The position numbers were made by a program, and so were the translations under genes. Shown piece after piece: positions 34,331 through 46,062 of a stretch of DNA of 64,000 bases (position 1 is its first letter; every line of letters begins with the position of its first letter). The notes beneath the pieces were generated by a model. It was not told the origin of the DNA and searched no databases. It was given only the letters and a program-made list of their open reading frames with translations. Source of the DNA: Pseudomonas citri (lineage in GTDB: Bacteria > Pseudomonadota > Gammaproteobacteria > Pseudomonadales > Pseudomonadaceae); the NCBI RefSeq assembly GCF_025336485.1, contig NZ_JAODAB010000007.1, forward strand, positions 62,001 through 126,000. Direction: 5' to 3'.

Positions 34331-34420
34331 ATGAAACACGTCGCGTTGCCACTCACCTGGTTCGTCGTCCTTTCCTGCGTCGTGGCGCTGGCCAGCGGCC
34401 TGTCCCTGAGTCTTGTCTGA
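34331..34420 (+). CDS. Putative 29-residue membrane peptide upstream of dnr
   Basis: ATGAAACACGTCGC begins a short reading frame encoding a single hydrophobic helix (PLTWFVVLSCVVALASGL) with a positively charged N-terminus. A GGGGG ribosome-site-like run lies upstream and the stop is 36 bases before dnr. It would be the first translated product of the sigma-54 transcript. It could be a real small membrane protein or a leader that tunes dnr translation. Confidence 0.45.
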   Translation: MKHVALPLTWFVVLSCVVALASGLSLSLV

Positions 34421-34455
34421 ACCCGTTTATTTTTGCCATCACAAGGATCCACGCC

Positions 34456-35139
34456 ATGGTATTGCACCGTGTCCATCACCAGATCTTGCGCAGCCATCAT
34501 CTGTTCGAGCCCCTCAATGAAGAACAGCTCGACGAGTTGATGAGCACCAGCCAACTGCTGAACATCGACAAGGGCGACCCGCTGTTCCTCCAGGGCGAGC
34601 CGGCGCAGGCGTTTTACTTCGTGATTTCCGGCGCCGTGAAGATCTACCGGCTGACCCCGGATGGCCAGGAAAAAGTCTTTGAAGTGATCGGTGAGCGCCA
34701 GACCTTCGCCGAAGCCATGATGCTGATGGACACGCCCAACTACGTCGCCTCCGCCGAAGCCGTGGGCCCGACCCAGTTGTATCGGTTGTCCAACGCCACC
34801 TACATGCGCCTGCTGCAAAGCAACAGCCGGTTGACGTTCGCCCTGCTCGGCAAGCTTTGCGTGCGCCTGCACCAACGGGTCAACGAGATCGAGACGCTGT
34901 CGCTGAAGAACGCCACCCACCGCGTGGTGCGCTACCTGCTGACGCAACTGGTGCGCCTGCAAGCAGTGGACTGCCAGTTCGAATTGCCGATGGCCAAGCA
35001 ATTGATCGCCGGCCACCTGTCCATCCAGCCGGAAACCTTCTCGCGGATCATCCGCCGCCTGATCGATGAAAAGATCATCACCCAGGACGGCCGCCAGATC
35101 GCGATTCTCGATCGCCTGCGCCTGGAGCAGTTCGAATGA
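34456..35139 (+). CDS. dnr: NO-responsive regulator DNR (CRP/FNR family)
   Basis: A 227-residue haem-dependent NO sensor that activates nir, nor and nos promoters. It is collinear with P. aeruginosa DNR, with the opening HRVHHQILRSHHLFEPL, FYFVISGAVKIYRLTPDGQEK, FAEAMMLMDTPNYVA, IETLSLKNATHRVVRYLL and the recognition helix SIQPETFSRIIRRL. Its targets here are the TTGAT-N4-ATCAA boxes before norC, nirS/nirQ and nosR. It overlaps dnrP as ATGA. The promoter looks NorR/sigma-54 dependent rather than ANR dependent. Confidence 0.95.
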   Translation: MVLHRVHHQILRSHHLFEPLNEEQLDELMSTSQLLNIDKGDPLFLQGEPAQAFYFVISGAVKIYRLTPDGQEKVFEVIGERQTFAEAMMLMDTPNYVASAEAVGPTQLYRLSNATYMRLLQSNSRLTFALLGKLCVRLHQRVNEIETLSLKNATHRVVRYLLTQLVRLQAVDCQFELPMAKQLIAGHLSIQPETFSRIIRRLIDEKIITQDGRQIAILDRLRLEQFE

Positions 35140-35336
35140 GCTCCCAGCCCATTTGCCTGTATTGCCAACAGGCCAACCCCGCCCATGAAGCCGAGTGCCG
35201 CCAGTGCGGCATGCCACTGCCGACCGAAGCCGCGCGGGCTGGTGAGCGCCGGCTGCGGCGCTTCACCTGGTTCTGCGTCGGGCTGACGCTGTTCTGCGTC
35301 TTCATGTTCTTCTGGTTGCCCCGCGACATCGTCTGA
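35136..35336 (+). CDS. dnrP: DnrP, small zinc-ribbon membrane protein
   Basis: A 66-residue protein with two zinc-ribbon Cys pairs, C7-x2-C10 (CLYC) and C21-x2-C24 (CRQC), and one C-terminal membrane helix (WFCVGLTLFCVFMFFW). The start overlaps the dnr stop by four bases. Proteins of this form follow dnr in other pseudomonads; the function is not known to me. Confidence 0.85.
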   Translation: MSSQPICLYCQQANPAHEAECRQCGMPLPTEAARAGERRLRRFTWFCVGLTLFCVFMFFWLPRDIV

Positions 35337-35340
35337 ATCC

Positions 35341-37179
35341 TCAGTCCTGGGTCAGTTGCCGGTACAGCTGCGGCAAGCGCAGCGGCAATTGCTCGGGCTG
35401 GCGGATCAAGGTGTAGCCGTTGGCCCCGAACATGTACGGCAGGTAATCCCCCGCTTCCCGATCGATGGTGATGCAAAACGGCGTCAGCCCCTGGCGCCGT
35501 GCCTCCAGCACCGCCTGACGGGTGTCCTCCACCCCGTAGCGCCCCTCGTAGAGATCCAGGTCATTGGGCTTGCCATCGCTGAGCAGCAACAACAGCTTGC
35601 GCCGCCGCTTGCACCCTTCCAGGCGCTGCGTGGCCTGGCGAATGGCGGCCCCCATGCGCGTGTAGTAACCCGGCTTCAGCCCCTGGATGCGACCTCGGGT
35701 CTGGTCGTCGTAGCGCTGGTTGAACGCCTTGACCTCATGCATCCGCACTTGTTGGCGGCGCAGGGAAGAAAACCCGTACAAGGCAAAGTCGTCGCCAAGC
35801 ACCGAAAGGGTTTCACCGAACAACAGCAGGCTGTCGCGGATCACGTCGATGACCCGATGCTCGTCATTGAGGTGCGCGTCGGTGGACATCGACAGGTCGG
35901 CCAGCAGCAGGCAGGCCAGGTCGCGACGGGTCTGGCGTTGCTCCATGAACAGGCCGCGCTCGCTGCATCGGCCGTGCTGGCGCTCGACGTGAAAGTCCAG
36001 CCAGGCCTGCATGTCCAGCTCCGAACCCTGGGTTTGCTGACGTAACCATTGGCGATCGTTGCGCAGGTGTTCGAACTGACGGCGCAAACGTTGGGCCGGG
36101 TTGCGCAACCGCGCGGGCAGCGGCTGAGGCTCGCAGTCGCGCGGGATGAGCGTTTGCAGGCTGACAAAATCAGCCTGGAGTCGTTGCTTGCGGTAGTCCC
36201 ATTCCGGCAGCAGGATGCCCTCGCCCAGCGGGATGTCATCGACATCGGCGGGCGGCAGGTCCAAGTGCAGTTTCAAACCACCGCCCTTGCGCAACCGGGT
36301 GCGCGACAGCGTCAGCTGGTCCAGGTCCTCGGCAACACGGGCGGCGTCCGGATCCTCGCTGTCGTCAGCCCAACGATCCAGGTCCACGTGTTCGGTCCAA
36401 CTGAACAGATTCTCCAGGCGCACAATCAACAGGCCGCCATCGCGGGTGGTTTCATCGATCCGCTCGGCGCGCTTGCGACCACCCTGTTGTTCACCCGGCG
36501 GCGTCGCCAGGTATTGCTCGGATTCTTCAAGGTTGGCAGCCTGCGGATTGCCCAGGTGCCGGGGGGGATACAGCCACAGCGGCAGCGGCCAGGCCGCCCG
36601 TTCGCTGCGGGGGAAATGCTCGACACTGCCGGGTTCGCGCAAGGCCTGGCACAAGGCCCGCTCCAGCGCCGCCTCGGCCGGTTCCAACGAAGCCGGATCA
36701 GGACGCAAGGACAAGTGCGCCTCCACCAGTCGCTGGTATCGGGGCAGCATGGCGGGGTAGCGTCGCAGCAGGGCTTGGGTCCAGCGCTGGTTGTCCCGCC
36801 CCCAGTGTTTCATCGGCCCCGATTGTGCGGCCAGCAACGCGAGCCAGCGGTACAACTCTTCGTTCAGCCCCGCATCGGGGAACGCCGCCAGGCTGGCGGG
36901 CAAGCGCAGGTTGTCGGCATCGCACCAGGCCAGGGGGACTTGCTTGCAGGTCCCGGCGATCTGTTGCAGCAGGTTGCGCCGCAGCAGCAGGTCACGGTCA
37001 CTGACCGCTTCCACACCCTGGTGACTGGCGCCGCCGGTGGCGCGAAACAGCACTTGCAGCGAGCGTTGCCGATGACTCAGCTCGACACGCGCCTCGGGAA
37101 AATCCGGGCTGGCCCGGCGGGTGATGAAACGGTGCCAGACACTGCCGACCCACTCTTCCAGCTCAAGGGTGAATGCCAT
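35341..37179 (-). CDS. norD: Nitric oxide reductase activation protein NorD (VWA domain)
   Basis: A 612-residue cytoplasmic protein with a C-terminal von Willebrand A domain: MIDAS motif D-x-S-x-S (LLADLSMSTDA), then the conserved Thr/Gly region YTRMGAAIRQAT and LLLLLSDGKPND. NorD works with the MoxR-type ATPase NirQ/NorQ to activate or assemble NorCB. It lies downstream of norB in the same direction, separated by a hairpin, and its stop is 4 bases from the dnrP stop in a convergent arrangement. Confidence 0.95.
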   Translation of the reverse strand: MAFTLELEEWVGSVWHRFITRRASPDFPEARVELSHRQRSLQVLFRATGGASHQGVEAVSDRDLLLRRNLLQQIAGTCKQVPLAWCDADNLRLPASLAAFPDAGLNEELYRWLALLAAQSGPMKHWGRDNQRWTQALLRRYPAMLPRYQRLVEAHLSLRPDPASLEPAEAALERALCQALREPGSVEHFPRSERAAWPLPLWLYPPRHLGNPQAANLEESEQYLATPPGEQQGGRKRAERIDETTRDGGLLIVRLENLFSWTEHVDLDRWADDSEDPDAARVAEDLDQLTLSRTRLRKGGGLKLHLDLPPADVDDIPLGEGILLPEWDYRKQRLQADFVSLQTLIPRDCEPQPLPARLRNPAQRLRRQFEHLRNDRQWLRQQTQGSELDMQAWLDFHVERQHGRCSERGLFMEQRQTRRDLACLLLADLSMSTDAHLNDEHRVIDVIRDSLLLFGETLSVLGDDFALYGFSSLRRQQVRMHEVKAFNQRYDDQTRGRIQGLKPGYYTRMGAAIRQATQRLEGCKRRRKLLLLLSDGKPNDLDLYEGRYGVEDTRQAVLEARRQGLTPFCITIDREAGDYLPYMFGANGYTLIRQPEQLPLRLPQLYRQLTQD

Positions 37180-37208
37180 GGTTATCTTCCTCTTGAGCCA
37201 AACCTATT

Positions 37209-37238
37209 TGTGGTGAGGGGATTTATCCCCTCGCCACA
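37209..37238. other. Hairpin between norB and norD
   Basis: TGTGGTGAGGGGAT and ATCCCCTCGCCACA pair over nearly their whole length with a short loop. It is a REP-type stem without a clear T-run on the norB strand, and could lower norD expression relative to norCB or protect norCB mRNA. Confidence 0.6.
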
Positions 37239-37266
37239 ATGGGTTCGGACTAGTCGTTGTAGCGAC

Positions 37267-38697
<1,431 letters not shown>

Positions 38698-39138
38698 TCA
38701 GCCCTCCTTGTTTGGCGGCCAGCCATTGGTATTGATCTTCGAACTCCACTTGAGGAATTCGGCGATGTCGTCGACCTCCTGCTCGCTCAAGTGGAACTGC
38801 GGCATCGCCCGACGCCCTGGAACGCCCAGGGGCTGCATTTTCATCCAGGCCTGGAGGAAGGGCTTGAAGGCTTCCTCACCACCGCGCCGGTTGACCACAT
38901 TGCCCAGCTCCGGCGCGAAGTACGCGCCCTCGCCCAGCAGCGTGTGGCAGCCGATGCAGTTATTGCGTTCCCAGACGCCCTTGCCGCGTATCACTGACTC
39001 GGTCAACTGCGCCTGGTTACTGCGCTCTGGAAAAGTCTTTTCCGTGTGGTAGGTCAAGGCCAGGAATATCAGGAAAAAGAACACGCTTCCCCCGAAATAA
39101 ATATTCCTGGCCATGCCTTTGGTGAAGGTATCTGACAT
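38698..39138 (-). CDS. norC: Nitric oxide reductase cytochrome c subunit NorC
   Basis: Membrane-anchored cytochrome c that passes electrons to NorB. The 146-residue protein has one N-terminal transmembrane helix (IYFGGSVFFFLIFLALTY), the haem motif C61-x2-C64-H65 (CIGCH) and an axial Met candidate in RRAMPQFHLS. The start at 39138 has GAGGAAG six bases upstream and gives the usual family length. A perfect DNR box lies about 65 bases upstream. Confidence 0.97.
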   Translation of the reverse strand: MSDTFTKGMARNIYFGGSVFFFLIFLALTYHTEKTFPERSNQAQLTESVIRGKGVWERNNCIGCHTLLGEGAYFAPELGNVVNRRGGEEAFKPFLQAWMKMQPLGVPGRRAMPQFHLSEQEVDDIAEFLKWSSKINTNGWPPNKEG

Positions 39139-39195
39139 GGTCACTTCCTCATTGCTTGGCGTGTTCATTTTATGAAGTGAGGGAGCTGGAAACGC

Positions 39196-39209
39196 TTGAT
39201 GGCGATCAA
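39196..39209 (-). promoter_or_regulatory. DNR box of norCB
   Basis: TTGATGGCGATCAA is a perfect match to TTGAT-N4-ATCAA, centred 64 bases upstream of the norC start codon. It is the obvious DNR target for norCBD. Confidence 0.88.
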
Positions 39210-39296
39210 GAATCTCCGATGGTTTTGGTGGGTTGTTTCATCGAGACCCTCAAGACAGCCCCCTTGCCACGAGTTTTGGGGCGTCTGGGCGGACGT

Positions 39297-39391
39297 CATC
39301 GCGAGCAAGCTTTGCTCCCACGGGAATCCAAGGTGAACATCAGATCTGTGAGCGCCCGCAACCGCCGTGGGAGCGAAGCTTGCTCGCGATG
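39297..39391. repeat. REPIN between norC and nirP
   Basis: ATCGCGAGCAAGCTTTGCTC at the left and GAGCGAAGCTTGCTCGCGAT at the right form an inverted REP pair with about 45 bases between, in the otherwise empty gap upstream of the norC promoter. Confidence 0.8.
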
Positions 39392-39426
39392 TCGGTACTG
39401 CAGGCATGGATGGATGTGCTAACGAA

Positions 39427-39681
39427 TCAAGACACAACCAACACCAAACCAATCACAACCGCCAACAACACCGCCCAACACACCACCAGCCCCCGCCACA
39501 ACCAAGGCGCATGGCGCAACTCCATGAACCCCTCGGCAATCACCCAGGCCTTGGTCACCGCAACGGCCAATATGGCAACGGACACCACCCCAGTGGCAGC
39601 CATTTGCCCCAAGGCCACGGTGCCAGTGCTCAACAGCGCCAGCAGCATCCAGCTGGCAATCAAGAGTCGGGAAGCCGACAT
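39427..39681 (-). CDS. nirP: NirP/NorF-like small membrane protein
   Basis: An 84-residue protein with three hydrophobic segments, resembling the small cytochrome-oxidase subunit IV-like partners (NorF, NirP) that accompany NorE. The ATG at 39681 is chosen because GGAGG lies five bases upstream; an earlier GTG at 39693 abuts the norE stop. It is the last gene of nirQ-norE-nirP. The partner role is known only loosely. Confidence 0.78.
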   Translation of the reverse strand: MSASRLLIASWMLLALLSTGTVALGQMAATGVVSVAILAVAVTKAWVIAEGFMELRHAPWLWRGLVVCWAVLLAVVIGLVLVVS

Positions 39682-39693
39682 GAGCACCTCCAC

Positions 39694-40278
39694 TCAATCG
39701 AGGATGTAGACGACCGGAAACAGCAACACCCAGACCAGGTCCACCATGTGCCAATACAACACGCCGGACTCCAGCCCGTTGTATTGCCGCGCCCCGTAGC
39801 GCCGGCGCCGGCAGCCCTCGGCCAGCCAGCCGAGGATCACCATCCCCAGCAGCACGTGGAGGAAATGAAACGCCGTGAGAATCCAGTACAGGGTAAAAAA
39901 GGTGTTGCGTTCCATCCCGAGGCCGTTCGCCAACAGGTGGGCATACTCCGTGAGCTTCAGTGCCACATAGCCACAGGCGGCGAGCAAGGCCATCGCCAGC
40001 AACGCCGCGCCCCGACGCGAGCGCCCCCGCCTGACTTGCTCCAGCGCGAGCGCCGCGAACAGGCCGCCGGTCAGCAGGCTGAGGGTCATCGCCAGGCCCG
40101 TGGAACGGTCGAGCAACGCCCTTCCCTCGCTGAACAGTTGCGGGTGCAGCGCCTGGGCGACGGTGAACGCCAGGATCAACAAGGCGAACACCGACAGCTC
40201 GGCGAGGATGAAAAACCACATCGCCAGGTCACCCGGCAAGCGCCGGGACCTGACAACGGCTTCAGCCGAAGTGGACAT
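39694..40278 (-). CDS. norE: NorE/NirO, cytochrome c oxidase subunit III-like protein
   Basis: A 194-residue membrane protein with five helices and the subunit III signature features PGDLAMWFFILAELSVF, LYWILTAFHFLHVLLGM and YWHMVDLVWVLLFPVVYIL. NorE proteins support NO reductase activity or stability but are not essential subunits. It overlaps the end of nirQ by 17 bases. In P. aeruginosa the equivalent gene is called nirO. Confidence 0.9.
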   Translation of the reverse strand: MSTSAEAVVRSRRLPGDLAMWFFILAELSVFALLILAFTVAQALHPQLFSEGRALLDRSTGLAMTLSLLTGGLFAALALEQVRRGRSRRGAALLAMALLAACGYVALKLTEYAHLLANGLGMERNTFFTLYWILTAFHFLHVLLGMVILGWLAEGCRRRRYGARQYNGLESGVLYWHMVDLVWVLLFPVVYILD

Positions 40279-41065
40279 CGACCACGTCCATCAGCGCGGC
40301 CACGGTTTGCGGGTCATCGCTCAAGGGCTCGGCCAGGCAGGCCAGGCACGCCTGGCGCGGGTCCATGCCGGCGCCGATCATGCGGGCGGCGAAAATCAGC
40401 AGGCGGGTGGACGCGACCTCCTCCAGGTCATGCTGATCGAGGCGGCGCAGCGCTTGCCCAAGCCGCACCACTTGAGCCGCCAAGGCCATGTCGACACCGG
40501 CCTCGCGGGCGACGATACGCTCTTCGTCAGCCACCGCCGGGTAGCCGAAACGCATCGCCACAAAACGCTGGCGCGTGCTGGGTTTCATGCCCTTGAGCAG
40601 GTTCTGGTAACCGGGGTTGTACGACACCACCAACATGAAGGACGGCGGCGCCTGGAGCACCTCGCCGGTGCGTTCCAGGTACAACTGGCGACGGTCATCG
40701 GCCAGGGGGTGCAGCACCACCGCCGTGTCCTGGCGCGCCTCGACCACTTCGTCCAGGTAACAGATCCCGCCCTCGCGCACCGCCCGGGTCAAGGGTCCGT
40801 CCTGCCACCAGGTGCCCTGGGCACCGATCAGGTGACGCCCCACGAGGTCGGCCGCGCTCAAGTCATCGTGGCAGGCCACGGTGTACAGCGGCAGTTTCAG
40901 GCGATGGGCCATGTGCTGGACGAAACGGGTCTTGCCGCAACCGGTCGGCCCTTTGATCAGCACCGGCATGCCGTGGCGCCAGGCCTGTTCGAACAAGGCC
41001 GGTTCGTTGTCCTGGGGTTGATAGAAGGGTTCTTCGGGATGCTGCAAGGAATGGATGGCGTTCAT
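40262..41065 (-). CDS. nirQ: MoxR-type AAA+ ATPase NirQ (NorQ)
   Basis: A 267-residue AAA+ chaperone needed to activate NO reductase and nitrite reductase, acting with NorD. Walker A is GPTGCGKTRF, Walker B ICYLDEVVEA, and sensor 1 is VVSYNPGYQN. It is transcribed divergently from nirS, with a shared DNR box between them, and leads the nirQ-norE-nirP operon. Confidence 0.97.
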   Translation of the reverse strand: MNAIHSLQHPEEPFYQPQDNEPALFEQAWRHGMPVLIKGPTGCGKTRFVQHMAHRLKLPLYTVACHDDLSAADLVGRHLIGAQGTWWQDGPLTRAVREGGICYLDEVVEARQDTAVVLHPLADDRRQLYLERTGEVLQAPPSFMLVVSYNPGYQNLLKGMKPSTRQRFVAMRFGYPAVADEERIVAREAGVDMALAAQVVRLGQALRRLDQHDLEEVASTRLLIFAARMIGAGMDPRQACLACLAEPLSDDPQTVAALMDVVDVHFG

Positions 41066-41067
41066 GA

Positions 41068-42945
<1,878 letters not shown>

Positions 42946-42969
42946 GCCCCATCAATAAGAGGAAAAACC

Positions 42970-43278
42970 ATGAAGTCTATTCTGATTGCCTTGGCCCTGA
43001 CCGCCGCCTCCAGCCTACCGGCGCTGGCAGAAGACGGTCCGACATTGTTCAAGAGCAAGCCCTGTGCCGCCTGCCACTCCATCGACACCAAGGTGGTCGG
43101 CCCGGCCCTCAAGGACGTCGCGGCGAAAAATGCCGGCGTCGCCGGGGCCCAGGACCTGCTGGCCAAACACATCAAGGAGGGTACGCAAGGCAACTGGGGG
43201 CCGATGCCGATGCCCGCCAACCCGGTGACCGAGGAAGAAGCCAAGATCCTGGCGGGGTGGGTGTTGAGCCTTAAATAG
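42970..43278 (+). CDS. nirM: Cytochrome c551 NirM
   Basis: Small periplasmic electron donor to NirS. The 102-residue precursor has a signal peptide ending ALA at residue 20, haem motif C32-x2-C35-H36 (CAACH) and the axial Met region [11 protein letters not shown], very close to P. aeruginosa c551. It lies 25 bases after nirS and is separated from nirC by a REPIN. Confidence 0.97.
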   Translation: MKSILIALALTAASSLPALAEDGPTLFKSKPCAACHSIDTKVVGPALKDVAAKNAGVAGAQDLLAKHIKEGTQGNWGPMPMPANPVTEEEAKILAGWVLSLK

Positions 43279-43283
43279 ACTCA

Positions 43284-43373
43284 TTGCAGGAGCAAGGCTT
43301 GCCCGCGATGAAGGCGATGAGTTCTTTGAGAAATCAAGTCGCCTGTTTTCGCGAGCAAGCTTTGCTCCCACAC
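43284..43373. repeat. REPIN between nirM and nirC
   Basis: AGGAGCAAGGCTTGCCCGCGAT at the left and TCGCGAGCAAGCTTTGCTCC at the right form an imperfect inverted REP pair inside the nir operon. It may stabilise the nirSM message or lower downstream expression, as expected if NirS and NirM are needed in larger amounts. Confidence 0.75.
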
Positions 43374-43427
43374 ATCCTCCCAGCCACAGGAGGGTGCTCG
43401 ACTTTATTTTCTGATCTGGAGGACGTC

Positions 43428-43757
43428 ATGGAACGACACAGCGCAGCAACCTTGATGACCACCCTCCTCTTTGTTTTCTCCGCCTGCGCGCTGGCCGCTC
43501 CCGACAGCCAGCGCCAGGCCCGATTGCAGCACCTGCTGGACCAGGACTGCGGCGCCTGCCACGGCCTCTACATGACCGGCGGCCTCGGCCCGCCCCTGAC
43601 CCGTCAGGCCCTGGCTGGAAAGTCCCGCGACAGCCTTATCGCCACCGTCGCCCAAGGGCGACCCGGCAGCGCCATGCCCGGTTGGGCACCGCTGCTCGAT
43701 CCCGATGACATCCGCTGGCTGGTGGACCGGCTCCTTCAAGGAAAACCCGCCTCATGA
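43428..43757 (+). CDS. nirC: Cytochrome c55x NirC
   Basis: A 109-residue periplasmic cytochrome with a signal peptide (LLFVFSACALAA) and haem motif C41-x2-C44-H45 (CGACH). NirC is thought to donate electrons to NirS or assist haem d1 maturation. The start at 43428 has GGAGGA upstream. It overlaps nirF by four bases. Confidence 0.93.
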   Translation: MERHSAATLMTTLLFVFSACALAAPDSQRQARLQHLLDQDCGACHGLYMTGGLGPPLTRQALAGKSRDSLIATVAQGRPGSAMPGWAPLLDPDDIRWLVDRLLQGKPAS

Positions 43758-44932
43758 TCCGTTCTCTTTTGTCTTGCACGGCCCTCGCCCTGTTGCTCTC
43801 GGGCTGCGCCCAGACACCGCTGCGCGGCACCGGTGACCTGGGCGTGGTGGTGGAGCGCGCAACCGGCAGCCTGCAAATCATCGAAAGCGACACCCGCACC
43901 ACCCTCGCCCGTGTCGAAGGCCTGGGCGACCTGTCCCACGCCTCGGTGGTGTTCTCCCGCGACCAACGCTACGCCTACGTGTTCGGCCGCGATGGCGGCC
44001 TGAGCAAGGTCGACCTGCTGACCGCGCGCATCGACCGGCGCATCATCCAGGGCGGCAACAGCATCGGCGGCGCAATCAGCCAGGACGGCAAGCTGATTGC
44101 CGTGTCCAACTACGAGCCCGGCGGCGTCAAGGTCTTCGACGCCCAGACCCTGGAACAGGTCGCCGACATCCCTGCCACACCGTTGCCCGGCGGACAAAAG
44201 CGTTCACGGGTGGTCGGCCTGGTGGACGCGCCCGGACAACGCTTCGTGTTCAGCTTGTTCGACACCGGTGAGATCTGGACGGCCGATTTCAGCCAGGGCC
44301 TCACACCCCGCATCGAGCGCTTCACCGCTATCGGCCAGCAGCCCTACGACGCGTTGATCACGCCGCAGGGGCGCTATTACATGGCCGGATTGTTCGGCGA
44401 AGACGGCATGGCGCAACTGGACCTGTGGCACCCCGAGCGCGGCGTCAAGCGCGTGCTGGGGCACTACGGCCGCGGCCAGGAGAAGTTGCCGGTGTACAAG
44501 ATGCCTCACCTGGAGGGCTGGGCCATGGCCGATGAACAAGCGTTCGTGCCTGCGGTCGGGCATCACCAGGTGCTGGTCATGGATGCGCGTAACTGGCAGC
44601 AGACCGACGCCATCGCCGTGGCCGGCCAACCGGTGTTCGTCACGGCACGCCCGGACGGCCGCCAACTGTGGGTCAACTTCGCCTACCCGGACAACGACCG
44701 TGTCCAGGTCATCGACACCCAGACCCACGCCATCGTCGCCGACCTGCGCCCCGGGCCTGCGGTGCTGCACATGGAGTTCACCGCCCGCGGTGACCAGGTC
44801 TGGCTGTCCGCCCGCGACGGTGGCCAGGTGCAGGTGTGGAACCCGTACCGGCTTGAACGCCTGGGCACCCTGCCCGCCCTCAGCCCCAGTGGCATTTTCT
44901 TCAGCAGCCGCGCGCACAAACCGGGGTATTGA
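43754..44932 (+). CDS. nirF: Haem d1 biosynthesis lipoprotein NirF
   Basis: A 392-residue propeller protein related to the NirS d1 domain but without a cytochrome c domain. A lipobox ends at Cys18 (LLLSGC), so it is probably a periplasmic lipoprotein. It takes part in a late step of haem d1 formation. Overlaps nirC (ATGA); nirD starts 3 bases after its stop. Confidence 0.96.
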   Translation: MIRSLLSCTALALLLSGCAQTPLRGTGDLGVVVERATGSLQIIESDTRTTLARVEGLGDLSHASVVFSRDQRYAYVFGRDGGLSKVDLLTARIDRRIIQGGNSIGGAISQDGKLIAVSNYEPGGVKVFDAQTLEQVADIPATPLPGGQKRSRVVGLVDAPGQRFVFSLFDTGEIWTADFSQGLTPRIERFTAIGQQPYDALITPQGRYYMAGLFGEDGMAQLDLWHPERGVKRVLGHYGRGQEKLPVYKMPHLEGWAMADEQAFVPAVGHHQVLVMDARNWQQTDAIAVAGQPVFVTARPDGRQLWVNFAYPDNDRVQVIDTQTHAIVADLRPGPAVLHMEFTARGDQVWLSARDGGQVQVWNPYRLERLGTLPALSPSGIFFSSRAHKPGY

Positions 44933-44934
44933 CC

Positions 44935-45459
44935 ATGACATCGAGCTCGCTGGCCCGTCGCCTGATCGACTGCTTCCAACACGGCTTGCCGTTGTGCGCC
45001 GAACCCTACCGGGCCATGGCCGAGGCCTTGGGCTGCACCGAGGTGCAAGTGCTTGAATGCCTGCAACATCTGCAAGTGGCCGGCAGCCTGTCGAGGGTCG
45101 GCCCGGTGTTCGAACACACCCGCGCCGGCGCCAGCACCCTCGCCGCCCTGGCGGTGCCCGAAGAGCGCTTGCATCAGGTGGCGGCGCGCGTCAGCCAGTA
45201 CCCCGAGGTCAATCACAACTACGCCCGGGAACATCGCTACAACCTGTGGTTCGTGTTGACCGGCCCCGACCGCGGCCACCTGGACAACATCCTCCAGGAA
45301 CTGGAACACGACACCGGCCTCACGCCCCTGGACCTGCCCATGCTGACCGCCTACCGCATTGACCTGGGCTTTGCCCTAGGGTTTGAACGAAAAGTCGCCG
45401 AGCGACGATCAGGCAAGACGAAAACAGGCGAGGAAGCGGAGTTTACGGGTTGTAAATGA
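44935..45459 (+). CDS. nirD: Sirohaem decarboxylase subunit NirD with an element-derived C-terminus
   Basis: AsnC/Lrp-like protein of the NirDLGH complex that decarboxylates sirohaem to didecarboxysirohaem. The core matches the family with helix-turn-helix-like N-terminus, [26 protein letters not shown] and NHNYAREHRYNLWFVL. The family normally ends near residue 150; here 24 extra polar residues, ending EEAEFTGCK, come from a palindromic element inserted at 45382. The ATG at 44935 is chosen over an upstream TTG. The extension may be neutral. Confidence 0.92.
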   Translation: MTSSSLARRLIDCFQHGLPLCAEPYRAMAEALGCTEVQVLECLQHLQVAGSLSRVGPVFEHTRAGASTLAALAVPEERLHQVAARVSQYPEVNHNYAREHRYNLWFVLTGPDRGHLDNILQELEHDTGLTPLDLPMLTAYRIDLGFALGFERKVAERRSGKTKTGEEAEFTGCK

Positions 45460-45534
45460 GCATTCCGATCGGACTCGCGCACGAGCCTGTTTTCAACGCA
45501 GCATGATCGTTGCGCAGGCACTTTTCGTACAAAG
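45382..45534. mobile_element. MITE-like palindromic element at the nirD/nirL junction
   Basis: The ends are imperfect inverted repeats: TTTGAACGAAAAGTCGCC at the left and the complement of GGCACTTTTCGTACAAAG at the right. Internal arms AAAACAGGC (45421-45429) and GCCTGTTTT (45485-45493) also pair. No transposase is encoded. The genes on either side normally overlap or nearly touch in this operon, so the 150-base block looks inserted. Similar palindromic repeats are common in fluorescent pseudomonads; exact copy number was not tested. Confidence 0.7.
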
Positions 45535-45549
45535 CCTGGAGGCCACTTC

Positions 45550-46062
45550 ATGAAAGACCCCTTGAACGAACAACAATCACTGACCCTGCGCCGTCACCTG
45601 GAAACCGGCCTGCCCCTGGTCTCACGCCCCTTCCAGGCCTTGGCCGAGCAGATCGGTGCGAGTGAGCGACAAGTCCTCGACCAGGTGCAGCACTGGCATG
45701 AGCAAGGCCTGTTCCGACGCGTCGGCCTGGTGGTCAACCATCGGGCCCTGGGGTTCGCCGCCAACGCCATGCTGGTGCTGGACGTGCCGGATGCGTTGGT
45801 CGATGAAGTCGGGCGGCGCCTCGGCCAGGCGCCGGGCATCAGCCTTTGCTATCAACGGCCACGGCGCCTGCCCCAGTGGCAGTACAACTTGTTCTGCATG
45901 ATCCACGGTCGCCAGCGAGACCGCGTGCAAGCCCAGGTCCAGACGTTGCTGGAACAGCATCTGCTGAACGACCTGCCCCATCAATTGCTGTTCAGCACCC
46001 ACCTGTTCAAGCAATGCGGCGGCCGCTTCGCCCCGCCGGCCGGAGCGCGCATCGATGGATGA
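45550..46062 (+). CDS. nirL: Sirohaem decarboxylase subunit NirL
   Basis: A 170-residue AsnC/Lrp-like protein of the NirDLGH complex, with [23 protein letters not shown] and [21 protein letters not shown], the NirL/NirH-type second half. It starts 90 bases after nirD because of the inserted element and overlaps nirG by 8 bases. The spacing to its ATG includes TGGAGG, so it still has its own ribosome site. Confidence 0.95.
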   Translation: MKDPLNEQQSLTLRRHLETGLPLVSRPFQALAEQIGASERQVLDQVQHWHEQGLFRRVGLVVNHRALGFAANAMLVLDVPDALVDEVGRRLGQAPGISLCYQRPRRLPQWQYNLFCMIHGRQRDRVQAQVQTLLEQHLLNDLPHQLLFSTHLFKQCGGRFAPPAGARIDG

